Assembly (NCBI RefSeq): GCF_007971525.1
Contig: NZ_CP042437.1
Coordinates: 4,960,001-5,024,000 of the forward strand
DNA length: 64,000 nucleotides
DNA from: Mucilaginibacter ginsenosidivorax
Lineage (GTDB): Bacteria > Bacteroidota > Bacteroidia > Sphingobacteriales > Sphingobacteriaceae
Reading direction: 5' to 3'
Shown: positions 27,801-34,924 of the stretch, one piece after another
How the letters are laid out: each line of letters begins with the position of its first letter
How positions within the stretch are numbered: position 1 is the first letter of the stretch
Notes under the pieces: generated by a model
Told to the model about the DNA's origin: nothing
The model's database searches: none
Seen by the model: only the letters and a program-made list of their open reading frames with translations
Made by a program: the position numbers and the translations under genes

Positions 27801-27975
27801 TGAGGGGCAGGTAAGTTTTGATGGCAAGCTAAACCTGCAATTTCGCCTTGGCCTGCCACCGTTGGGTATCTTTGGTATCCCAATGACTATTACCGGTACC
27901 CAGGAAAAGCCGATAGTTCATTTAGGCAAGGGTAAAAAAGAGGACGAATTAAAAGAGACGCCGGAGGGGGAATAG
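24859..27975 (+). CDS. AsmA family protein
   Basis: A 1038-residue protein with one N-terminal TM anchor (ITGITLVSLLVLMFLLPYLF, about 16-35) and a long periplasmic beta-rich body. The start FPQTITNKIKQWAGSSINGK and repeated pattern match the AsmA/TamB-like superfamily, and the C-terminal part (LNLQFRLGLPPLGIFGIPMT) matches the AsmA C-terminal domain. These proteins bridge inner and outer membranes and are linked to lipid transport and envelope integrity. The small membrane protein downstream is probably co-transcribed. Confidence 0.85.
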   Translation: MPIPIKKILVKTLKITGITLVSLLVLMFLLPYLFPQTITNKIKQWAGSSINGKLNFSGTSLSFFKKFPALTLTLDDFSLNGSAPFQNDTLVAAKEISLAIDLSSVFKSKININRVYLSKATINIQVDSAGHGNYNVYKAKPAQPAQAADTASASLGIEQILIEKSHLVYNDKSMPLLVDARDFNYQGRGDLSKDVFDLYTHTEIGSIDFSYGGQNYIYHKKVNADLVTSINTKSLAFVFQKNDLMINALPVDFKGKFEFLKDGYDMDFRIKSDQQDLSDIFTALPAQYAKWTDDTELNGNGKITMSLVGKYIAATKQMPDLDFSMKIRDGYIANKKTPEPVKNLYLNMEAKVPGCNPDSLDLNIDSVYFNIGRDYFGSVIKVKGIKSPQIFAKINTEIDLEKWNKAFGVKAFDVKGRYSLHMVAEGKYATGIRKTGIRHHIDTVVTSIPKFRLRSAFRNGYFKYAKLPEAMKNVSFDLDANCPDQNPAHATMAMTNLNINALNNYVKGYLKLSNTAGALIDADLKAKFDLADIKKFYPVDSIGLRGNLDADVQTKGRYIPAKRIFPVTNAQIDLHGGYIQTKYYPHPVENLEISTAISNNTGSLKGLKVNIKPVSFTFEGQPFMLKANLKNFDNLDYSIKSRGSLDIGKIYKVFAMAGYNVKGLITTNLSLKGKQSDATAGRYDQLANSGTMKVKDLILTSELFPKPFLIKTGLFSFNQDKMKFDQFTANYGKSVIVLNGALSNVIDYAVKPNSPLKGEFNLSSGLIIADDFTAFASGPSTPKAAKSGVILVPANLDLNFTADVKKVKYNGLDINDAKGQMSVSKGQIVLKQTGFTMIGAPVVMDATYGSISPQKAYFDYHIDAKDFDIKRAYKEVKLFHDMATSAASAEGIVSLDYKLSGKLNSDMKPIYPSLKGGGVLSVKKVKVKGFKLFSAVGKTTGRDSLGGKNDVSKVDIKTTIANNIITIQRTKMRMAGFRPRFEGQVSFDGKLNLQFRLGLPPLGIFGIPMTITGTQEKPIVHLGKGKKEDELKETPEGE

Positions 27976-27992
27976 GGCAAGTGCAATACAGT

Positions 27993-28283
27993 ATGCCGAT
28001 GAAGAAAATATTTGTTTTTGTGGTGGTTACCATGTTAAATCTGGTACTGTTTTTTGTGCTCCAGATCATAGGTCAATTTGCCCACTTTTTTATTTATGGC
28101 GAAAGCGCGTCGGCCGATAAATATACCATTTGGGTTTCATTGGCTTTTTTAATTATTCACATGGCTATTTTGATGGCTTTGCTTTGGCGACGGATTATTG
28201 TAAAGTCAACGGCGCTTTATATCGTAACTACGGTATCGGTTATTGCCATGTTCATTTATATGAATTTTATCTTAGGAGGATAG
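27993..28283 (+). CDS. Small three-helix membrane protein
   Basis: About 96 residues from ATG 27993 (27999 is also possible, MKKIFVFVVV). Three hydrophobic helices (about 4-26, 46-66, 72-92) are joined by short polar loops. No family recognised. It follows the AsmA-like gene with an 18-base gap and likely shares its transcript. Confidence 0.6.
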   Translation: MPMKKIFVFVVVTMLNLVLFFVLQIIGQFAHFFIYGESASADKYTIWVSLAFLIIHMAILMALLWRRIIVKSTALYIVTTVSVIAMFIYMNFILGG

Positions 28284-28706
28284 AGGGGCTACGGGATACT
28301 TAAAACAATATTGAAAAATAATAAATTCCTGTAAATCAAGTGATTGATATTTTTTGTTTATGTCAAAATACCATTTTATGCACCAAATCGCAACAAAAAA
28401 GCAAATTCGGTGGTACTTAAATGGGAATGCATTATGCAGTAAATTGATTGTGATTGTTTGATTATCAATATATTAAAATAGATAGCGTTTTGATAACAAC
28501 AGGCTGCGAACTTGCTTTTGTTTCCCTTTTAAGCCTGTAATTATGAAAAGTAATTTCCATCTGCTTTTTTACCTGAGAAAGCAAAAAGCTACAAAGGCTG
28601 CGTAAGGAAACTGGGCGTTGAGTGAAATTCAGCCCTGGAATAGTGCAGGAAGCATATTTGCACATGTTTTCAATTTAATCGTAACTTAGTTTTTTAATAG
28701 CGAACT
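28284..28706. other. Intergenic region upstream of the defence cassette
   Basis: No gene visible. The region is AT-rich and ends in the likely promoter of the ATPase gene at 28707. I see no integrase, tRNA or direct repeat that would mark an insertion edge. Confidence 0.4.
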
Positions 28707-29954
28707 ATGTTTTTAAAGCAAATTACCCTTCATAACTTCAAATGTCTTGAAGACATCACTTTGTCTTTCAGGCATGACGGCGATTCGAACAGGAAGTGGA
28801 CGCTCATTCTCGGCGAGAATGGCACCGGTAAAAGTAATTTGCTGAAAGCGATTGCGCTGATTACCTGCGGCAGCAATGCGCTCGGTGAACTATTAGGCAA
28901 TGCAAATAGCTGGATCAGGAATGGCGCACGAAAATGCACGGTCGATGCGATCATTGAGACCAAGAAGAATGAAGAGCGGAGTATTTCGCTGACCATCAAG
29001 AGGGATGATACACTTTCGGATGTGATCCTCAATAATCGCAAGTCGCTGGAATTAATTGACAACGCGATCTTTCATGCCGATAGAAATTATTTCGTAGTCG
29101 CCTATGGCGCGAGTCGCCGCCTTTCGGCAGATTCGCTCAGTTTGGAAAAGGCTAAATACGGTCGCTATAACAATGTCCGGAATCTATTTTACAACAACTA
29201 CCCACTTAATAACCTTACCAGTTGGATAATCGACCTGGATTATCAATCCGGCGAGTCCGGGTTGGATATTGTCAAAAACACGCTCAACGATTTTTTGCCG
29301 GGAACTACATTTCACGAAATCGATAAAATGAAAAAGCAGGTCCTGTTTGAAACATCAGACGGGATCGTTCCGCTTGACCAATTGAGCGATGGTTACCAGA
29401 ACATGGCTGCCTGGATAGGTGATTTGTTATATCGCGTGACACAAAACTTTCATAATAATATAGATCCGCTTCAAGCCCGTGGTGTATTGCTCATTGATGA
29501 AGTCGATCTGCACCTGCATCCGAGATGGCAGCGTAATTTGCTCGAATTCATCAGTAAGAAATTGCCGAACTTTCAGGTGATCGGGACAACGCATTCCCCG
29601 CTTACGGCGCAGCAGGCGGACGTTCATGAACTGTACGCGTTGAAACGGAACGAAAAGAATAGGGTTAAACTGATCCCCTTCAAAGGCTCACCGCGCAATC
29701 TGCTTATTAACCAACTGCTCATGACGCCGGTTTTTGGACTGGAAACAGACGAATCGCTGGAGATTGAGAATACCAAAAAAGAATACGAATCGCTAAAAAA
29801 ACGGATAAAAAGCCTCAACGCTCAGGAAAAGGAGCATTTCGAAGAAGTAAAACTCACGCTTCAGAAAAACCTGCCTATCCGGGATATGCCACCTTATTCG
29901 CAGAAGGAATTCGATTTATTGGAAAAGATCGAGTCACAGTTAAGCAGCCGTTAA
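28707..29954 (+). CDS. Septu-like AAA ATPase (PtuA-like, COG3950 type)
   Basis: A 415-residue SMC/ABC-type ATPase. Walker A GENGTGKS (36-43), signature LSDGYQ (226-231), Walker B VLLIDEVD (260-267) and H-loop TTHS (294-297) are intact; HPRWQRNLLEFI follows the Walker B as in OLD/RecF-like ATPases. The C-terminal 80 residues are coiled-coil-like. It lies six bases upstream of an HNH nuclease gene. This ATPase-HNH pair matches the Septu anti-phage module (and the effector half of retron Ec78). No reverse transcriptase is nearby, so retron is unlikely. Codon use in both genes is visibly richer in GC and CG-ending codons than in neighbours, suggesting transfer. Confidence 0.8.
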   Translation: MFLKQITLHNFKCLEDITLSFRHDGDSNRKWTLILGENGTGKSNLLKAIALITCGSNALGELLGNANSWIRNGARKCTVDAIIETKKNEERSISLTIKRDDTLSDVILNNRKSLELIDNAIFHADRNYFVVAYGASRRLSADSLSLEKAKYGRYNNVRNLFYNNYPLNNLTSWIIDLDYQSGESGLDIVKNTLNDFLPGTTFHEIDKMKKQVLFETSDGIVPLDQLSDGYQNMAAWIGDLLYRVTQNFHNNIDPLQARGVLLIDEVDLHLHPRWQRNLLEFISKKLPNFQVIGTTHSPLTAQQADVHELYALKRNEKNRVKLIPFKGSPRNLLINQLLMTPVFGLETDESLEIENTKKEYESLKKRIKSLNAQEKEHFEEVKLTLQKNLPIRDMPPYSQKEFDLLEKIESQLSSR

Positions 29955-29960
29955 TGAGTC

Positions 29961-30794
29961 ATGATACAGCTGTTCTATCTGCGTAACACCACCGTAATCC
30001 ATGAGCGCTACCGCGGTGAGAAAAAAAAGAAAAAGGACAAGGCATTATTGACTGCCCGCCGACTGTTCCTGCAGGATCCAAAGAAGCCAGTGACCTTCAG
30101 CGAAGCCTATTGGAAGGGTGCGAAAGTTCAGCTTAAGGCCGAAACGCATCGAAAATGCGCCTACTGTGAAGCAGATACGGCTACAGTCGCGCATGGCGAT
30201 GTTGAGCATTATCGCCCTAAAAGCATATACTGGTGGCTCGCTTATACTTATGATAACTACTTGTTCGCGTGTCAGATTTGCAACCAGACTTATAAAGGCG
30301 ATAATTTTCCGATAAAGGGCAAGCGTTTTCCCGCACCGGCGATTACAGCTGTGACCACTGATCCAGAGATTGATGCATTGCAGGGCTTGATATCACCGGA
30401 TCCCCTCCTGGCCCTCCTGATCGATTATAAATTGGCTACTTATGTCAAGCATCACCAGGCTGAGCAAGCTTTATTGCTCAATCCTTACCTGGACGATCCG
30501 AAGGCGTTTATCGCTTACGAAGCGGATGATATTATACGCGAAGTTTCGATCGTTGCTAAGAACCGGAAGGCCAAACCTTATATCAAAGCGATGGAAGACC
30601 ATTACGGTATCAATCGCCTGGAGCTGCGCAATCTCCGCTATAAAATTTTTAAGGCGTTCCGGCTGTTTAAGAAAAATTTAGCGAAGACGACCGATCCGGC
30701 GGAAATCAAAGAGATTCAGGAACAGATTGATGAGATGCTGGCCCCGGACTATATGTTCGCCGGCATGAACCGGTATTTCAACGATAAGGTCTGA
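29961..30794 (+). CDS. HNH endonuclease (PtuB-like)
   Basis: A 277-residue nuclease. The HNH core is clear: zinc ligands C66-x2-C69 (KCAYCE), the catalytic EHYRPK (E82-H83 with R85, P86, K87), and C104-x2-C107-N108 (CQICNQTYKG) followed by NFP. This is the family of HNH enzymes found with Septu ATPases and with retron Ec78. The N-terminus has a run of Lys (EKKKKKDK) that may contact DNA. The pair likely degrades phage DNA or tRNA when the ATPase detects infection; the target is not visible. Six bases separate it from the ATPase stop. Confidence 0.8.
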   Translation: MIQLFYLRNTTVIHERYRGEKKKKKDKALLTARRLFLQDPKKPVTFSEAYWKGAKVQLKAETHRKCAYCEADTATVAHGDVEHYRPKSIYWWLAYTYDNYLFACQICNQTYKGDNFPIKGKRFPAPAITAVTTDPEIDALQGLISPDPLLALLIDYKLATYVKHHQAEQALLLNPYLDDPKAFIAYEADDIIREVSIVAKNRKAKPYIKAMEDHYGINRLELRNLRYKIFKAFRLFKKNLAKTTDPAEIKEIQEQIDEMLAPDYMFAGMNRYFNDKV

Positions 30795-31046
30795 TAATCT
30801 TTTTCGATTCTGACGCATACCATTCCTTTGCCCGACCAAACTGTGCGGATGATCGGCGGCTTAGTGGCTTCTCCGCTTTGGGGATCACTGCATTATAATG
30901 CCAGATGATTATAACCTGATCATTGTTAGTCAATACCTTGATTTAGGTAAAACGAAGGTTGTATGGTATTTATAATGAGATAGTTAGGTTGTGATAAAGT
31001 TAAAGAATATTTCAAAGTCAGCAGATAGTGATTTATGGCTGAGTCC

Positions 31047-31307
31047 CTACGGTATCAAATCCATCAGCTTCAATACATCCTTCGCTTTGTATTCGCTTAA
31101 CCAGGTATTACCAGGTTGTATACTGCATACCGGGGCAAATTTACATCGGTCTGTACATTCTGTTTCTATTACTTCAATTTCGCTATCGCCGTGGTAATGT
31201 TTAGCGTATGAGCGGGCCAGTTTGTACATATCTTTACCGCCCCTTTTGCCACATTTGCTGCCGGTGCACACGTACAATACTTTGTCGGGGATGGTAAATT
31301 TACTCAT
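31047..31307 (-). CDS. Thioredoxin-like [2Fe-2S] ferredoxin
   Basis: An 86-residue protein. Cysteines C14, C19 (CTGSKCGKRGG) and C51, C55 (ECTDRCKFAPVC) match the four ligands of thioredoxin-like 2Fe-2S ferredoxins, the small stand-alone form resembling the NuoE C-terminal domain. It would carry single electrons in the cytoplasm. It is followed, after 92 bases, by the DUF3095 gene in the same direction, though a shared transcript is not shown. Confidence 0.9.
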   Translation of the reverse strand: MSKFTIPDKVLYVCTGSKCGKRGGKDMYKLARSYAKHYHGDSEIEVIETECTDRCKFAPVCSIQPGNTWLSEYKAKDVLKLMDLIP

Positions 31308-31399
31308 GGCGGGTTTTATTAAGATATGTTGATAATAACAAAGTTAGTACAATTATGTTGTATACGATTTGTAAGATGGGGCGGCGTTGCCCAATAACA

Positions 31400-32548
31400 T
31401 TATCGCTTCAACTTGGCCTTTATTATTTTGGCGGCCCGTGTGTATCCGCCTTCGGCGCCATCAACAAAGTGAATGTGGCCATCATCAAGATCACGTACAT
31501 AGCATGACATTACCGATTCGCCGCTTACATAAAGGCCGTAACATAATTCGCCATCGGTTTCCATTTTATCCAGCACGTTTTGCAAACGCTTTCGCTGCGA
31601 TAACGTGCCGCTGATTACGGTATTTATCTTCCCATCGATTACCAGCGTGTCCGACATTTCCACAAGTTTTTCCAGGTAGTGTTTACCCTTACTGGTGCTG
31701 AAAAAGATAAGGCCATATAAATTGATAAACCAGGCTATTACTTGTTCAAAAAAAGGTGCCCTGCCCATGCTTGCCCGCATCTCGGTGCCAATACGGTTAA
31801 AGGTGGTTTTAAGCTTCAGCTGGGCTACAGATATAGGGGTCCGCTTTTTTTCATCGCCATAAACCTCATCTATATGGCACATTACTTTCCTGAAAACTTC
31901 CGGTTGCCCGTCTTCATGCGATGCTATAACCAATAGCGATAGTACCTCGTTAGTGTTTTCGGGCGGGGCAATTTTATCCCAGCGGCATTGCATTCCGGTC
32001 AGATCAACTTCCTTTAACAGGGCTTCATAATTTGGCAGCATATCGTGCCCCTTAATAATCTTTTCGGCATAGCTTAGCCCATTGCCCAAAACAACGGGGA
32101 TTGAAAAAACTTCCGAAATGCGGTGTTTGGCTATCCGCAGTTTATACCCCTGGTCATAAACCTGTTTTACAGGCAGGGTGCCGGTGCGCAGGTCGATCTG
32201 AAAGTTAGTTAGTGTGTTTTTCCGGTACAGTATAAGCGCCTGCATCGCTTCATCCAAAATAATGGGCGGTACCAAAAATGTTGCGCCATCGCCACCAAAA
32301 AAGAAAGGCACACTAACATTGGCTTTTAAGGCAATGTTGAGCACCGCAACAATGCTGCCCGTTGCAATCAGGTTAACATTTTGCGAACCACCTGCAAGTA
32401 CAGCCAGTGTTGAGCCCTTTATATCGGTTATGATAACATGCCAATCATCAGGGACATCCCTAAATAAATCTTCTCTAATAAAAAGATCGCCAAGCGGGAT
32501 GTTGTTAACCGGCAGGCTACCGTAAAATTGATGTTGATTTGCTGACAT
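31400..32548 (-). CDS. DUF3095 protein, class III nucleotide-cyclase-like
   Basis: A 382-residue protein from ATG 32548 (the longer frame begins at a TTG and adds 17 residues). The N-terminal region has the metal-binding signature of class III adenylate/guanylate cyclases: TDIKGST (41-47, metal Asp D42) and FFFGGDGAT (82-90, D87). The C-terminal part is unique to DUF3095. It may make cAMP or another nucleotide, but activity has not been shown for the family and a transition-state Asn/Arg pair is not obvious. Monocistronic or with the ferredoxin gene. Confidence 0.75.
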   Translation of the reverse strand: MSANQHQFYGSLPVNNIPLGDLFIREDLFRDVPDDWHVIITDIKGSTLAVLAGGSQNVNLIATGSIVAVLNIALKANVSVPFFFGGDGATFLVPPIILDEAMQALILYRKNTLTNFQIDLRTGTLPVKQVYDQGYKLRIAKHRISEVFSIPVVLGNGLSYAEKIIKGHDMLPNYEALLKEVDLTGMQCRWDKIAPPENTNEVLSLLVIASHEDGQPEVFRKVMCHIDEVYGDEKKRTPISVAQLKLKTTFNRIGTEMRASMGRAPFFEQVIAWFINLYGLIFFSTSKGKHYLEKLVEMSDTLVIDGKINTVISGTLSQRKRLQNVLDKMETDGELCYGLYVSGESVMSCYVRDLDDGHIHFVDGAEGGYTRAAKIIKAKLKR

Positions 32549-32678
32549 GAATGTATAAATATACCAACCATATTCATTTAAACCGACTGGCTTTTCCAAT
32601 GTGCTTTTATTGTTTTTGGCCGGTTTAAACTGAATTACGAAAAAGTTACCCGCAGCGATTAAAAAATAAAAATATTAT

Positions 32679-32726
32679 TTGCGTAACTCATAGGTTACGT
32701 ATATGTTTGTGTAACCCATAGGTTAC
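32679..32726 (+). promoter_or_regulatory. Promoter with two ArsR-type operator dyads
   Basis: TTTG at 32679-32682 and TATGTTTG at 32702-32709 (TAnnTTTG) with a 19-base spacer. Two copies of a dyad overlap it: GTAACTCATAGGTTAC (32683-32698) fills the spacer and GTAACCCATAGGTTAC (32711-32726), a perfect 6-4-6 palindrome, covers the predicted start site. The copies are 28 bases apart, about 2.7 helical turns. This fits repression by the ArsR protein encoded in the operon. Confidence 0.75.
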
Positions 32727-32731
32727 ATGTT

Positions 32732-33169
32732 ATGCAACGAGATTTAGTTATTAAATGGTATTTCGCCCATCCGGCAGAAAAAGTTTGGCACTATTTAACC
32801 GATGCCAACCTGGTTAGTCAATGGCTGATGAAAAACGATTTCAAGCCGGTGGTTGGGCACAAATTTCAGTTCCATAGCAAGCCATTACCTAAAATGGGAT
32901 GGGATGGTATTGTTTACTGCGAAGTACTGGAGATAATACCCTGCCAAAAACTGGTTTACAGTTGGAAGGGCGGACCCAGGCCCGGGGTAATTGAATTAGA
33001 TACCGTACTTACCTGGACGTTAAGCGCCGATGGCGATGGTACCAGGCTGGTTTTGGAACATAGCGGCTTCAAAGGCTTCAGGAATATGATATCGAGCCTG
33101 TTTATGGAACGTGGCTGGAAAAAAGGAATTCCGAGGCGACTGGCTAAACTACTAAACGAGTCAAAATGA
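32732..33169 (+). CDS. SRPBCC (AHSA1-like) domain protein
   Basis: A 145-residue single-domain protein of the Aha1/START-like hydrophobic-cavity fold. The segments HPAEKVWHYLTDANLVSQWL, PKMGWDGIVYCEVLEIIP and GTRLVLEHSGFKG are standard. Such proteins bind small hydrophobic ligands; in bacteria they are often in operons with ArsR-type regulators. The stop overlaps the start of arsR-like gene by 4 bases, so the two are translationally coupled. Its promoter carries two operator dyads. Confidence 0.85.
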   Translation: MQRDLVIKWYFAHPAEKVWHYLTDANLVSQWLMKNDFKPVVGHKFQFHSKPLPKMGWDGIVYCEVLEIIPCQKLVYSWKGGPRPGVIELDTVLTWTLSADGDGTRLVLEHSGFKGFRNMISSLFMERGWKKGIPRRLAKLLNESK

Positions 33170-33483
33170 GAGTAATAACAGATCCCTTTGAGGCCATTGC
33201 CGATAGCAACCGGCGGGCCATTTTAATGCTGCTATCACATGAAAAGCAATCCATAAATACTATTGCGGGCAATTTTGATATCAGCCGGCCCGCGGTTTCA
33301 AAACATATAAAGGTGCTGTACGATGCCGGGCTGATAGTAATTACAGATAGCGGCCGCGAGCGCTATTGTGAATTGAAGGCAGATGGCTTTGAAGAAGTAA
33401 AACAGTGGATTGAATACTTTGATCTTTTCTGGAAACAGAAATTAAACAACCTGGAAAATCTTTTAAACCAAAACACCAAATAA
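33166..33483 (+). CDS. ArsR-family winged-helix regulator
   Basis: A 105-residue DNA-binding protein: IADSNRRAILMLLSHEKQSI, the HTH NTIAGNFDISRPAVSKHIKV, and a wing (SGRERYCELKA). No Cys-based metal box is visible, so it probably belongs to the metal-independent group paired with AHSA1-like proteins. It starts 4 bases inside the upstream SRPBCC gene and is followed one base later by the VOC gene. The two dyads upstream of the operon are its likely targets (autoregulation). Confidence 0.88.
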   Translation: MRVITDPFEAIADSNRRAILMLLSHEKQSINTIAGNFDISRPAVSKHIKVLYDAGLIVITDSGRERYCELKADGFEEVKQWIEYFDLFWKQKLNNLENLLNQNTK

Positions 33484-33484
33484 T

Positions 33485-33841
33485 ATGAAAGCAATTGAAA
33501 TTATCTCTATCCCGGTAACCAACCAGCAGGCGGCCAAGGCATTTTACATGAAACTGGGTTTCGAAGTTATTGTTGAAGCTCCTTTTGGGCCCAACGGTTC
33601 GCAATGGATCCAGATGGGGTACCCAAACTCGGCTGTTTCTATCACCCTGGTAAACTGGTTCCCGGATATGCCGGCCGGCAGCGTGCGCGGCTTTGTGATC
33701 AAAACCGACGATCTTGACGCCGACATTGCCGACCTTACTGCCAAAGGCATCCAATTAGGTGAGGTTGATGAAACCCCCTGGGGTAAATTCCTGGGTATCA
33801 AAGATCCCGACGGCAATGTGATGAGCTTGCACGCGGACTGA
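33485..33841 (+). CDS. VOC-family (glyoxalase-like) protein
   Basis: A 118-residue protein with the paired beta-alpha-beta-beta-beta units of the vicinal oxygen chelate fold: NQQAAKAFYMKLGFEVIVEA at the start and ETPWGKFLGIKDPDGNVMSL at the end with Glu and Asp ligand positions. Function may be dioxygenase-like, isomerase or ligand binding. It is the third gene of the SRPBCC-ArsR-VOC operon, one base after arsR stop, and has a paralogue at 34507. Confidence 0.85.
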   Translation: MKAIEIISIPVTNQQAAKAFYMKLGFEVIVEAPFGPNGSQWIQMGYPNSAVSITLVNWFPDMPAGSVRGFVIKTDDLDADIADLTAKGIQLGEVDETPWGKFLGIKDPDGNVMSLHAD

Positions 33842-34011
33842 ATTGATTTGCAGATAAAAGAATTATTTGAAGATTTGAAAATTGTCAGAGTTGTGATAAT
33901 CCTCCAATGTGTTTAATCCGAATTCAGACAAAATTCTGCTAATTCTTAAATTCTGAAAATTCTGATTTCAGATAATTCCCCGATATTTACCGGCGTTGTA
34001 ACCGCAAGCTA

Positions 34012-34437
34012 ATGAGTGGCATGGCATCATTCCCGAAGATTTATTTGTACAGGCGTATTGTGCATGCCAAGCTTTTTATTGATGGCCATTATCACCAGGC
34101 CATTAACCTTGATGATATTGCCGATGAAGCTTTTTTCTCGAAGTTTCACTTTATCCGGCTGTTTAAAACTACTTATGGCAAAACCCCGCACCAGTACCTG
34201 ATAGCGGTGAGGGTTGAGCAGGCCCGCCTGCTTTTACAGAAAGGTGCATCTGTAACCGAAGCTTGTTATGCAGTGGGTTTTGATAGTGTTACTTCTTTTT
34301 CGGCTTTGTTTAAAAAGGTGATCCTTTTATCGCCATCGGTATACCAGCAGCGGGAACTTCAAAGAGCCGCCGATATGGTGAAAGCGCCGCTGAAGTTTAT
34401 CCCCAATTGTTTTGCGCAAGAAAACGGCTGGGTTTAA
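34012..34437 (+). CDS. AraC-family transcriptional regulator (HTH only)
   Basis: A 141-residue protein consisting mostly of the AraC DNA-binding domain: AKLFIDGHYHQAINLDDIAD, FSKFHFIRLFKTTYGKTPHQ and a second HTH VTEACYAVGFDSVTSFSALF. There is no ligand-binding domain, so it would be of the MarA/SoxS-like short type, perhaps controlled by its own level. It is followed after 69 bases by a VOC gene. The C-terminal tail is extended. Confidence 0.85.
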   Translation: MSGMASFPKIYLYRRIVHAKLFIDGHYHQAINLDDIADEAFFSKFHFIRLFKTTYGKTPHQYLIAVRVEQARLLLQKGASVTEACYAVGFDSVTSFSALFKKVILLSPSVYQQRELQRAADMVKAPLKFIPNCFAQENGWV

Positions 34438-34506
34438 AACAGCAATTTTGGATAGGTGAAGCCCGTTGCTAATATCCATATTTGATGCAAATAAACAATT
34501 GGCACC

Positions 34507-34920
34507 ATGATCACAAAAATGAACCATGTAAGCATATTTGTTCTGGACCAGGACAGTGCTTATGATTTTTACGTTAATAAACTGGGCTTTAAAGTGCATA
34601 CTGATGCATCCATGGGGCCGGGAATGCGCTGGCTTACCGTATGCCCGCCGGAACAACCCGAACTGGAGATTTCGCTCATGGCTATTGCCGAAGGGATGAT
34701 GTTTAAAAAGGATGCCGCCCAACAAATGCGCAACCTGGTAAGCCAGGGCACCTTTGGCTTTGGCGTATTTGAATGTAACGACCTGGTTGCAACTTACGAG
34801 GAACTGAAAGCCAAGGGCGTTGAGTTTAAAAAAGAACCTACCAAAGAGTTTTACGGCTTTGAGGCACTGTTTAAAGACGACTCGGGCAACTGGTTTTCTT
34901 TAGGCGAAAAGCAAAAATAA
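34507..34920 (+). CDS. VOC-family (glyoxalase-like) protein
   Basis: A 137-residue VOC-fold protein: MNHVSIFVLDQDSAYDFYVN with His and later KDDSGNWFSL ending motif; metal-ligand positions are H7 and E-type residue near 55. In this group, functions include fosfomycin/bleomycin-like resistance and glyoxalase-type reactions, none of which is proven here. It follows the AraC gene and is convergent with the DUF2142 gene (4 bases between stops). Confidence 0.85.
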   Translation: MITKMNHVSIFVLDQDSAYDFYVNKLGFKVHTDASMGPGMRWLTVCPPEQPELEISLMAIAEGMMFKKDAAQQMRNLVSQGTFGFGVFECNDLVATYEELKAKGVEFKKEPTKEFYGFEALFKDDSGNWFSLGEKQK

Positions 34921-34924
34921 ACGG

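Noticed and set aside
28707..30794. Retron Ec78-type system
   Set aside because: The ATPase and HNH fit its effector half, but no reverse transcriptase or msr/msd is present on either side.
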